Below, piece by piece: positions 43,913-54,684 of a stretch of DNA of 64,000 bases. Made by a program: the position numbers and the translations under genes. The stretch spans positions 418,791,409 to 418,855,408 of the forward strand of contig CM077667.1 in assembly GCA_039707655.1 (NCBI GenBank), read 5' to 3'. Under the pieces are notes generated by a model. The model searched no databases. It worked only from the letters and a program-made list of their open reading frames with translations, and was not told the origin of the DNA. Source of the stretch: Elymus sibiricus (taxonomy: Eukaryota; Streptophyta; Magnoliopsida; Poales; Poaceae). How positions within the stretch are numbered: the stretch's first letter is position 1; each line of letters starts with the position of its first letter.

Positions 43913-45432
43913 TGAAAGCACATTTGCTCCCTTGGTGGTTTTGGTAATTAATAACAACATATAAGTCATTGAACTAATGCCTCTACCAAGTATGTTTCAG
44001 GAAATGTTCAATGATAGGGATGGCAAAAGGATTGAGGAAATTGTGGAGATACCCCAAGATGCAAAGGAAATAGGTTGGCCAAGCTTCAAGGAAGAGGACT
44101 CTACATTTTATATTTGTGAGAAATCACTTTGAGTCCATAGGAAAGCCAATACTATTAAAAGGGGGTAAGGTCTTGATTGGTGAACAATATGCTCATACGT
44201 GCACAAGTGACATTCGCCAAAAACACCCACAAGCTCTCCCACCAAAGTCTGTCCAAAACCTAACACTCAAAATCGGTGCAACCAACTTTCCTATCCCGGT
44301 GCCACCGATTCCAAACCCTAGACAGACTCAGCCAAACCCTAGCCACTTCGGTGCAACCGATTCCATACCGGTGCCACCGAGTTTAGGTTGCCAACTTTCT
44401 GTTACGCAAATTCACGTTTTCGGTCCCACCGAGAATGTTGGATCGGCGTCACCGAGATAGGAAATCTGACCGTTGGTCACCTTATCGGTGCAACCGAGAT
44501 TCCTATATCGGTCTCACCGAGATTCAAAAGTTGCCACCTTTTGGTCACTTCGGTACCACCGAGATTCACACATCGGTGTCACCGAGTTGGTCATTTTGTG
44601 TGTAACGGTTGGATTTTTGGGGATGCCTATATATACCCCTTCACCACCAACCACTCGACAAAGAGAGCACTCAGAACTATTCCATACTTGCCCATCCAGT
44701 TTTCTGAGAGAGAACCACCTAGTCTTGTGTTGAGGTCAAGATCTTCCACTCCAATCATATGGATCTTGATTTCTAGCCTCCCCAAGTTGCTTTCCACCAA
44801 TCCCATCTCTTCTACCCAGCCAAATCTATGAGAGAGTGATTGTGTGTTGAGGAGTCTATCATCTTGAAGCACAAGAGCAAGGAGTTCATCGTCATTACCG
44901 AGCCTATTACCTTTTGGAGGGTGGTGCCTCCTAGATTGGTTAGGTGTCGCTTGGGAGCCTCCTACTGCGTGTTGTGGAGTGAACCAAGAAGTTTGTACGG
45001 GCAAGGAGATCGCCTACTTCGTGAAGATCTACCCATAGTGAGGCTAGTCCTTCGTGGACGGAAGCCGTTATGGAATAGTCAAGGTTGCTACTTCGTGGAC
45101 CCTTATGGGTGGAGCCCTCCGTGGACTCTCGTGACCGTTACCCTCCGTGGGTTGAAGACTCCATAAACGTGGATGTACGATAGCGCCACCTATCGGAACC
45201 ACGGGAAAAATCCATGCGTCTACAACTGCGTTTGATCCTTCTACCCTATCCCTTCTATACATGCTTGTTGTTATTTTCCGCTGCCATATACTCTTAGACT
45301 TGCATGTGTAGGGTGTACTTCACTTGCCATGAAATCCTAAAAACTGTCAACCCTAAAACTTGGCATAGGCAAAACTTTTATTTGGTCAAGTAGTCTAATC
45401 ACCCCCCCTCTAGACATACTTTCGGTCCTACA
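43913..45432 (+). repeat. 3' LTR of the gag/accessory-ORF element
   Basis: It is 1,520 bases, the same length as the 5' LTR. It carries the palindrome array with one additional exact copy (CGGTCCCACCG near 44420) where the 5' LTR has a mismatch. Confidence 0.93.
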
Positions 45433-48400
45433 TCGGTGCAACCGATTCCATACCGATGCCACCGAGTTTAGGTTGCCAACTTTCTGTTACGCAAATTCAC
45501 ATTTTCGGTACCACCAAGAATGTTGGATCGGCGTCACCGAGATTGGGAATCTGACCGTTGGTCACCTTATCGGTGCAACCGAGTTTCCTATGTCGGTCTC
45601 ACCGAGATTCAAAAGTTGCCACCTTTTGGTCACTTCGGTACCACCGAGATTAACACATCGGTGTCACCGAGTTGGTCATTTTGTGTGTAACGGTTGGATT
45701 TTTGGGGATGCCTATATATACCCCTTCACTACCACCTACTCGAAAGAGAAGCACTCAGAACTATTCCATACTTGCCCCATCCAGTTTTCTGAAAGAGAAC
45801 CACCTAGTCTTGTGTTGAGGTCAAGATCTTCCACTCCAACCATATGGATCTTGATTTCTAGCCTCCCCAAGTTGCTTTCGAGCAATCCCATCTCTTCTAC
45901 CAAGCCAAATCTGTGAGAGAGTGATTGTGTGTTGAGGAGTCTATCATCTTGAAGCACAAGAGCAAGGAGCTCATCGTCATTACCGAGCCTATTACCTTTT
46001 GGAGGGTGGTGCCTCCTAGATTGGTTAGGTGTCGCTTGGGAGCCTCCTACTTCGTGTTGTGGAGTGAACCAAGAAGTTTGTAAGGGCAAGGAGATCGCCT
46101 ACTTCGTGAAGATCTACCAATAGTGAGGCTAGTCCTTCGTGGACGGAAGCCGTTATGGAATAGTCAAGGTTGCTACTTCGTGGACCCTTATGGGTGGAGC
46201 CCTCCGTGGACTCTCGCGACCGTTACCCTCTGTGGGTTGAAGACTCCATAAACGTGGATGTACGATAGCACCACCTATCGGAACCACGGGAAAAAAATCC
46301 TTGCGTCTCCAATTGCGTTTGATCTCCATATCTCTACTCTTTACTTCATGTGCAATGTCTTTACTTTCCGCTGCCATATTTGTTGACATGCATGTGTAGG
46401 GCTGTTATACTTGCTAATTTGTCATGGAATGCTAAAATCTACCTTTACCTAGTGTATTTCAGATACAAGTCCATGGAGAAAAGGATTGGCAAAAGGAGAT
46501 TGTGGAGATACCCCAAGATGCAAGGAAATAGGTTGGCCAAGATTCAAGCAAGAGGACTCTACATTTTACATTTGTGAGAAATCACTTTGAGTCCATAGGA
46601 AAACCAATACTATTAAAAGGGGGTAAGGTTTTGCTAGTGAACAATATGCTCAAACGTGCACAAGTGATAGTCGCCAAAAACATCCACAAGCTCTCCCACT
46701 AAAGTCTATCTTAAGCCAAACACTCAAAATCGGTGCAACCAACATTCCAAACCCGGTGCCACCGATTCCAAACTCTAGACAGACTCAGCCAAACCCTAGT
46801 CACTTCGGTGCAACCGATTCCATACCGGTGCCACCGAGTTTAGGTTGCCAACTTTCTGTTACGCAAATTCACATTTTCGGTACCACCGAGAATGTTGGAT
46901 CGGCGTCACCGAGATTGGGAATCTGACCATTGGTCACCTTATCGGTGCAACCGAGTTTCCTATGTCGGTCTCACCGAGATTCAAAAGTTGCCACCTTTTG
47001 GTCACTTCGGTACCACCGAGATTCACACATCGGTATCACCGAGTTGGTCATTTTGTGTGTAACGGTTGGATTTTTGGGGATGCCTATATATACCCCTTCA
47101 CCACCAACCACTCTACAAAGAGAGCACTCAGAACTATTCCATACTTGCCCATCCAGTTTTCTGAGAGAGAACCACCTAGTCTTGTGTTGAGGTCAAGATC
47201 TTCCACTCCAATCATATGGATCTTGATTTCTAGCCTCCCCAAGTTGCTTTCCACCAATCCCATCTCTTCTACCCAGCCAAATCTGTGAGAGAGTGATTGT
47301 GTGTTGAGGAGTCTATCATCTTGAAGCACAAGAGCAAGGAGTTCATCGTCATTACCGAGCCTATTACCTTTTAGAGGGTGGTGCCTCCTAGATTGGTTAG
47401 GTGTCGCTTGGGAGCCTCCTACCGCGTGTTGTGGAGTGAACCAAGAAGTTTGTACGGGCAAGGAGATCGCCTACTTCGTGAAGATCTACCCATAGTGAGG
47501 CTAGTCCTTCGTGGACGGAAGCCGTTATGGAATAGTCAAGGTTGCTACTTCGTGGACCCTTATGGGTGGAGCCCTCCGTGGACTCTTGTGACCGTTACCC
47601 TCCGTGGGTTGAAGACTCCATAAACGTGGATGTACGATAGCGCCACCTATCGGAACCACGGGAAAAATCCATGCGTCTACAACTGCGTTTGATCCTTCTA
47701 CCCTATCCCTTCTATACATGCTTGTTGTTATTTTCCGCTGCCATATACTCTTAGACTTGCATGTGTAGGGTGTACTTCACTTGCCATGAAATCCTAAAAA
47801 CTGTCAACCCTAAAACTTGGCATAGGCAAAACTTTTATTTGGTCAAGTAGTCTAATCACCCCCCTCTAGACATACTTTCGGTCCTACATCGGTGCAACCG
47901 ATTCCATACCGATGCCACCGAGTTTAGGTTGCCAACTTTCTGTTACGCAAATTCACATTTTCGGTACCACCAAGAATGTTGGATCGGCGTCACCGAGATT
48001 GGGAATCTGACCGTTGGTCACCTTATCGGTGCAACCGAGTTTCCTATGTCGGTCTCACCGAGATTCAAAAGTTGCCACCTTTTGGTCACTTCGGTACCAC
48101 CGAGATTAACACATCGGTGTCACCGAGTTGGTCATTTTGTGTGTAACGGTTGGATTTTTGGGGATGCCTATATATACCCCTTCACCACCACCTACTCGAA
48201 AGAGAAGCACTCAGAACTATTCCATACTTGCCCCATCCAGTTTTCTGAAAGAGAACCACCTAGTCTTGTGTTGAGGTCAAGATCTTCCACTCCAACCATA
48301 TGGATCTTGATTTCTAGCCTCCCCAAGTTGCTTTCGAGCAATCCCATCTCTTCTACCAAGCCAAATCTGTGAGAGAGTGATTGTGTGTTGAGGAGTCTAT

Positions 48401-50360
48401 CATCTTGAAGCACAAGAGCAAGGAGCTCATCGTCATTACCGAGCCTATTACCTTTTGGAGGGTGGTGCCTCCTAGATTGGTTAGGTGTCGCTTGGGAGCC
48501 TCCTACTTCGTGTTGTGGAGTGAACCAAGAAGTTTGTAAGGGCAAGGAGATCACCTACTTCGTGAAGATCTACCAATAGTGAGGCTAGTCCTTCGTGGAC
48601 GGAAGCCGTTATGGAATAGTCAAGGTTGCTACTTCGTGGACCCTTATGGGTGGAGCCCTCCGTGGACTCTCGCGACCGTTAGCCTCTGTGGGTTGAAGAC
48701 TCCATAAACGTGGATGTACGATAGCACCACCTATCGGAACCACGGGAAAAAAATCCTTGCGTCTCCAATTGCGTTTGATCTCCATATCTCTACTCTTTAC
48801 TTCATGTGCAATGTCTTTACTTTCCGCTGCCATATTTGTTGACATGCATGTGTAGGGCTGTTAGACTTGCTAATTTGTCATGGAATGCTAAAATCTACCT
48901 TTACCTAGTGTATTTCAGATACAAGTCCATGGAGAAAAGGATTGGCAAAAGGAGATTGTGGAGATACCCCAAGATGCAAGGAAATAGGTTGGCCAAGATT
49001 CAAGCAAGAGGACTCTACATTTTACATTTGTGAGAAATCACTTTGAGTCCATAGGAAAACCAATACTATTAAAAGGGGGTAAGGTTTTGCTAGTGAACAA
49101 TATGCTCAAACGTGCACAAGTGATAGTCGCCAAAAATATCCACAAGCTCTCCCACTAAAGTCTATCTTAAGCCAAACACTCAAAATCGGTGCAACCAACA
49201 TTCCAAACCCGGTGCCACCGATTCCAAACTCTAGACAGACTCAGCCAAACCCTAGTCACTTCGGTGCAACCGATTCCATACCGGTGCCACCGAGTTTAGG
49301 TTGCCAACTTTCTGTTACGCAAATTCACATTTTCGGTACCACCGAGAATGTTGGATCGGCGTCACCGAGATTGGGAATCTGACCATTGGTCACCTTATCG
49401 GTGCAACCGAGTTTCCTATGTCGGTCTCACCGAGATTCAAAAGTTGCCACCTTTTGGTCACTTCGGTACCACCGAGATTAACACATCGGTGTCACCGAGT
49501 TGGTCATTTTGTGTGTAACGGTTGGATTTTTGGGGATGCCTATATATACCCCTTCACCACCACCTACTAGAAAGAGAAGCACTCAGAACTATTCCATACT
49601 TGCCCCATCTAGTTTTCTGAGAGAGAACCACCTAGTCTTGTGTTGAGGTCAAGATCTTCCACTCCAACCATATGGATCTTGATTTCTAGCCTCCCCAAGT
49701 TGCTTTCCACCAATCCCATCTCTTCTACCAAGCCAAATCTGTGAGAGAGTGATTGTGTGTTGAGGAGTCTATCATCTTGAAGCACAAGAGCAAGGAGTTC
49801 ATCGTCATTACCGAGCCTATTACCTTTTGGAGGGTGGTGCCTCCTAGATTGGTTAGGTGTCGCTTGGGAGCCTCCTACTTCGTGTTGTGGAGTGAACCAA
49901 GAAGTTTGTAAGGGCAAGGAGATCGCCTACTTCGTGAAGATCTACCCATAGTGAGGCTAGTCCTTCGTGGACGGAAGCCGTTATGGAATAGTCAAGGTTG
50001 CTACTTCGTGGACCCTTATGGGTGGAGCCCTCCGTGGACTCTCGCGACCGTTACCCTCCGTGGGTTGAAGACTCCATAAACGTGGATGTACGATAGCACC
50101 ACCTATCGGAACCACGGGAAAAAAATCCTTGCGTCTCCAATTGCGTTTGATCTCGATATCTCTACTCTTTACTTCATGTGCAATGTCTTTACTTTCCGCT
50201 GCCATATTTGTTGACATGCATGTGTAGGGCTGTTAGACTTGCTAATTTGTCATGGAATGCTAAAATCTGCCAACCTATTAACTTGGGAAAAGGTTAGGTT
50301 TTTAATTCCTGCTTGTAGTCTATTCACCCCCCCTCTAGACACTCTTCTAGTGATCCCTCA
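45433..50360 (+). repeat. 2,456-bp tandem duplication of LTR sequence
   Basis: The segment starting TCGGTGCAACCGATTCC just after the CCTACA end of the nested element occurs at 45433 and again at 47889. The junction ACCTTTACCTAG occurs at 46441 and 48897. Both pairs are 2,456 bases apart. Unit 1 (45433-47888) is the right part of an outer LTR, then an outer LTR lacking its start, switching near 47020 to sequence of the nested element's LTR and ending in its terminus CCTACA. Unit 2 (47889-50360) repeats this, but finishes with the outer LTR's own end. Confidence 0.85.
47020..47888 (+). repeat. Chimeric LTR segment of nested-element type
   Basis: From about 47020 the sequence follows the nested element's LTR: CTCTACAAAGAG, the CTTCTATACATGCTTGTTG block and the CTTTCGGTCCTACA end. 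Diagnostic bases match its 5' LTR as far as about 47425, and its 3' LTR from about 47490. There is no element interior here, so this terminus was copied together with the junction. Confidence 0.75.
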
Positions 50361-50365
50361 GCAGT

Positions 50366-50972
50366 GAACAAGGTAAGCCAGTTCCTTTCGCAGCCCACTG
50401 ATGTTCATTGGGAAGCAGTTAAGCGTATTCTGCGCTATGTAAAAGGAACATTGCACACAGGACTGAAGTTTCGGAAGGCTGTCTCCACTAGCATTAGTAT
50501 TTTTACTGATGCAGATTGGGCAGGGTGCCCTGACGATCGCCGATCCACAGGAGGCTTTGCTATCTTTGTTGGACCGAACCTCATTTCCTGGAGTTCTAAG
50601 AAACAGCCGACAGTGTCGAGATCCAGTACAGAGGCCGAGTACAAAGCGTTGGCAAATGGAGCTGCTGAAGCCATCTAGGTAGAGTCACTACTCAACGAGC
50701 TTGGTGTTTCACAGCAGCGTGTCCCCATTCTATGGTGTGATAATTTAGGAGCCACATACCTGACTGCCAACCCAGTTTTCCATGCACGTACCAAGCACAT
50801 TGAGATCGATTTCCATTTTGTGCGTGAGCGTGTTGCCTCTGGAGCGCTTGAGGTCAGGTTCATTTCTTCTAATGATCAGCTGGCTGATGTGTTCACCAAA
50901 CCAGCCACTCGACAGATGCTAGACCGTTTTAGTACCAATCTAAACCTTGTACAGAGTAGAAGTTCAGATTGA
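50366..50972 (+). pseudogene. Copia RNase H part of the small-LTR element
   Basis: The host Copia polyprotein resumes after the insertion: [80 protein letters not shown] and QLADVFTKP. The catalytic D, E, D residues are present. A TAG at 50676-50678 replaces what should be Trp before VESLL. The frame ends at TGA 50970-50972, directly before the polypurine tract GAGGGAGAG (50971-50979). Confidence 0.92.
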
Positions 50973-50979
50973 GGGAGAG

Positions 50980-51109
50980 TGTTAAATAGGTCTAGCGTGT
51001 CATGTACACGTATTCTGTACGTATGTAAATTGTATGTGCTGATCATTATATATAGAAAGGCGTGGAGAGGCTTTGCCCAACGGGAAACCCTAAACCTATT
51101 CTTCAAACT
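50980..51109 (+). repeat. 3' LTR (130 bp) of the small-LTR Copia
   Basis: It matches 31449-31578 with two differences and is followed by the target duplication AAAGC. Confidence 0.93.
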
Positions 51110-51114
51110 AAAGC

Positions 51115-51769
51115 TACGTACTGCATCAATCAAAAGTTGGAAATGGTCAAAGTGGTGCTGAAGCTGACGTAGGAGGAGAATGTCGCGTGAAACTGTGGAT
51201 ATCCACTTAGCAAGAAACCCGCAGTTTGCACAATTTTAAAACATGGTCAACCGAGCAGGAGCAGCTCAGTTTTAGGAAACGAGCTGTCATCAGCTAGCTA
51301 GCCAGATGTCGCAGACAAAAGTATTTTTTAGTGCCGTCCTTCTGTGATTCTATAGATGAAATAAAATGTCAACTATCAAGAATTGCTTTTTCAACAGAAA
51401 TATGAAATATGCAGAAGTTCCCGCCGATAAATAAGCTGGACACGGAAGCAATCGACAAACTTGCAACAAAATATTCTCTGAAATGATAAGAACAGCTGTA
51501 GATATGTGGCTGTGCAGGGAAGGGAGCATATAGTACCTTTGATGAGCCATTGACTTCAGCTTTGAACCATCAATACAAGTTACCAACGACGCCTTTCATC
51601 GAGGAAAGTGGAAACAAATGGTAGACTGCCTCGTAAACAACACAATGTGGAGGGCCATGTGCGCCGGTGGACAGGACGACCACCCAAAAATAAAGAAGAT
51701 CCACTGCACATGATTCATGGCGAGACATAGGGAAATGCCATATTCAGTACTACATTTCTATCTCTAGCA
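51115..51769. other. Intergenic, no gene seen
   Basis: Between the Copia element and the 3' side of the mid-SUN gene. I see no coding or repeat signal. Confidence 0.5.
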
Positions 51770-52144
51770 ATCATACATGGAAGCACATGGGGCCATGCCA
51801 TGGTTCCTTCTATTAAAATTGCCGGCTCCAGCTGGGTGCACATGGTTTCCAGGTGGTTCTGCTTCTACATTCCTCTGGACGGGAGTGGACCATGGAGGCA
51901 TGGACCAGAGCAAAAACAATCTAGTTCTAGACTGTAGTCTGCCGCACCTTAAAAATGACTTCAGTTTCAGAGGTGCACACTTTGTTCCTTCCCTTCCCTC
52001 CAAATTTGAGATCAATGATGAGGCTAGATAATCTGTACTGAGATTTTATTTGCTAAGATCTCGGAGATGTAATCTTTTTTTAATTATATAAACCTCATGG
52101 AATTACAATATGCAGCCGCGATTATATGGAGATGAGTACATACA

Positions 52145-54684
52145 TCACTGTATTACCAAAATGGAGGCCATAATGCAGCTGCTCAGCAGCAGCACAAGCC
52201 AGCCGGATTTTACCCTATCCAACTTTTCAAAATCATATAATCTACAAATATTGAATATCATACCTATGGACAATTTAGCTATGGCTAGGCATCCAAAAAT
52301 AAAACACAGGAATATCACAACAAAGCTCCTATTCTCCAAGTCAACCTGCTTATCCCGAAATCGCTCATACTCAGATCTGCACACAACAGCATGATTGATC
52401 AAGTTATAATCGTATCAAGCAATATCATGCTTGATTAATGCTCTTGCAAATCCATGAATCTAAACAATAACAATACAAACCTGAGTATGACATTATCCAG
52501 GACAAGTTGGTCTAACTGCGAGGAGGCAGCTGACTTCCATGAGAGGATACTTTCAATATCTCTCGCCTGAAACACAGGAGTGTATGATTTAAGATAGGGT
52601 AAAGAAATTAAGGCCAACAATAGCAGAAACAAAATACAAGTGCACAAAGTTGCTTACAAAGTCATTTTTGCTGCTCTGAAGCTCCTTCAACTCCAATTTT
52701 ATCTTCTCCATTAGTGCATCTTTGTTATCAATATCAGAATCAAAATCCTTAAAGATTTGCCCATATCTGCTGTTGAGTTCCTCTAGGTACCGCTCCAATA
52801 CAGAAAAGCTCACATCAAGAGATTGGACTTTCTGCATCAGTATCTTAAGAACTGCATCTCCAGGAATTCTGCCAGCCTGAAGTGTCCTTGTCTCTACAAT
52901 CTGATCATGAACACCATTCCTTGATGAATCTCCATTTGGCTTATCATCTTCTAGTTCAAATTCATCTTCATCAAGGGGTTCCTGTGAGGAGTCTTTTTCA
53001 CCATTAGGCTCCTTCAAAGGTTTTTGCTCAACTGGCTCCTTCAGTTTGTTGTCATCAGATTCAACATTTTTATTTTCAACTGGAATCAAGTTCTCGAGCA
53101 TCTTTTCCACAGCATCCATTCCGTACACCTCAAGCATACTCAGTGTACAGTAGCTTGCAGAACCATAATGGCTTAGCAAATTGAACTTCAAATACCTCGC
53201 CCACTTTGGTTCAGGAAATGTGAAACTCTGAGCATGCTTCGCATTTGCGACGGTGAATCTCCCAAGTGTTTCCCAGTTTTCTGTGGGATAAATAAGACTG
53301 CTCAGCATTTCAAATTCTTTTAAATTAGAAGAGTAGTGCTCAAAATTTGCAATTGCAATGGTATCTACCAAGGTTTCTTCAGAAAGCTCTATGATGACAT
53401 ATTTTCCCTCCGCGGAGCAAGGATTGCGGAGATACTTATCCTTATCTTTGTCTAGAATGTTGGAAGCGCCTTTGGCCTCCCTGTTAAAATCCAGAACCTT
53501 TGCCCCTTTAGCGGCTGAAGCATAATTGTACAACTGACCACTAGGTTCCCTTCGGTGGATCACATGGCCAGTTTGACTAGAGGCATCCTTTCCCCTCTCA
53601 GCAATTGCTCTCGTCTTGAATTCATCGAGACCGGGAGGAACAACTCGTGCCAATCTTGCTGGTTTGGAAACATCTTCAGCATCCACCTTCTCGGCTAGAT
53701 GAGCTACAGAGTCGATGTTTGTCAGATGAGGACTTCCACCCTGACCTTCTGACAGCTCAATTTGATCATCCTTGGCCAGAGCTTCATCCTCAACCCGACC
53801 TTCTGACAGGTGAATTTGATCATCCATGGATAGAGCTTGTTCCTTGCCCTGACCTTCAGACAGCTCAATTTGATCATTCTCTGTTAGAGCTTCCATGCCA
53901 TCACTTTGGGCATCATCCTTGGAACACACATCTTCCTGCAGAACTGTCTCTTCTGAAAGCAAGACACTTTCATCAAGCTTAACACATGTATCACCAGACA
54001 CCGCCAAATTCTCCTCATGCTCCTGATGTACAACATCAGGACAAACAGAACCTTCATTCATGGTAGGCCCAGGCCCAGCAATAGGAACGGCAACAATCGG
54101 GTCTCCGCCATCTGCAGGAATCAGACAAAGAAAATGTGATCTCAGTCAACACGGAACCAAATTTATTTAAAAACCGAGAGGAGCCTTCAGTAAACCTAGG
54201 GACACAGAACACAAACGTGGAGATTTCAGCAACGCATCTAACAGCCAGCAACCAGTGATCAGAGAGAGCGCAACAACCGCATACGGACTACGGATCTAAG
54301 CCTAACGGGGTTCGATCGCGCCTACGCGGCACCACCGACTCCACGGACAACCACGAACAATCCATCAAACATCTGCCGATCGCCGCACCACGCAACCACC
54401 GCGCAGCACGGCACGGGATTCATCATCATCATCAAGGCGAGCGAAACTTCAGAGTTGAGGGACGGGGGATTCGAAGGAAGGCCCGGACCGTGCGTACCGC
54501 GTTGACCGTCGCCGTGGCCGACGAGCGAGTTGAGGATGAGGAGCGCGACCCAGGACGCGACGACCAGCGAGGCGGAGAAGCCGTAGAGCCGGCGCCGCCT
54601 CATCCCGGCGGCCGCGCCCGCGCTCTGCTCGTGCGCCTTGGCCTCCGCCCTCCTCTTCATGAGGTCTCTCCGCGACTTCTGCAT
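52145..54684 (-). CDS. Mid-SUN (SUN3/4/5-like, PM3-type) protein
   Basis: Exons read 54684-54498, 54111-52658, 52566-52481 and 52376-52145. All introns are GT-AG and the frame joins cleanly to give 652 residues. The N-terminus has one membrane segment (about 34-55, [20 protein letters not shown]). An acidic region holds an 18-residue repeat (about 141-188). The SUN domain lies at about 257-394 ([14 protein letters not shown], then [43 protein letters not shown]). A conserved segment and probable coiled coil follow ([20 protein letters not shown]). Two C-terminal membrane segments lie in exon 4. This is the architecture of plant mid-SUN proteins of the ER/nuclear envelope, which link membranes to cytoskeletal or chromatin partners. 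The 3' leader probably runs to about 51770. The symbol is left blank because the paralogue is not resolved. Confidence 0.92.
53717..53878 (-). repeat. 54-bp coding minisatellite in mid-SUN exon 2
   Basis: Three 18-codon units start [22 protein letters not shown] and [11 protein letters not shown]. The period keeps the frame, so the acidic segment varies in length without breaking the protein. Confidence 0.9.

Larger units (their letters stand above)
35862..45432 (+). mobile_element. Non-autonomous Sirevirus-like element: gag plus accessory ORF, no pol
   Basis: Two 1,520-base LTRs (35862-37381 and 43913-45432) differ by about a dozen bases. They are flanked by the 5-bp target duplication TCGGT (35857-35861 and 45433-45437). 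A primer site, a Copia-type gag with zinc knuckle, a second long ORF and several polypurine tracts are present. No protease, integrase, RT or RNase H motif is found between the LTRs. Multiple polypurine tracts, palindrome-rich LTRs and a second ORF in the envelope-like position are traits reported for Sireviruses. The lineage assignment is my inference. Confidence 0.85.
35424..50360 (+). mobile_element. Solo-LTR complex of a Sirevirus-like family, containing a nested element
   Basis: The insertion begins TGAAAGCACAACATGCTCCC and ends CACTCTTCTAGTGATCCCTCA. It has a perfect 5-bp target duplication GCAGT on both sides (35419-35423 and 50361-50365). All of its own sequence is LTR; no interior of its own is present. 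It has been modified by insertion of a related 9.6 kb element at 35862-45432 and by tandem duplication of LTR pieces to the right of that. I therefore read it as a solo LTR that grew by nesting and unequal exchange. Confidence 0.8.
31449..51109 (+). mobile_element. Small-LTR Copia element, split by nested insertions
   Basis: Two 130-base LTRs (31449-31578 and 50980-51109) with only two differences by eye are flanked by the 5-bp duplication AAAGC (31444-31448 and 51110-51114). Excluding the insertion at 35424-50365, the element is about 4.7 kb, normal for Copia. It encodes gag, protease, integrase, RT and RNase H in the Copia order, broken by three in-frame stops. A 14.9 kb insertion with target duplication GCAGT separates RT from RNase H. 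Confidence 0.93.
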
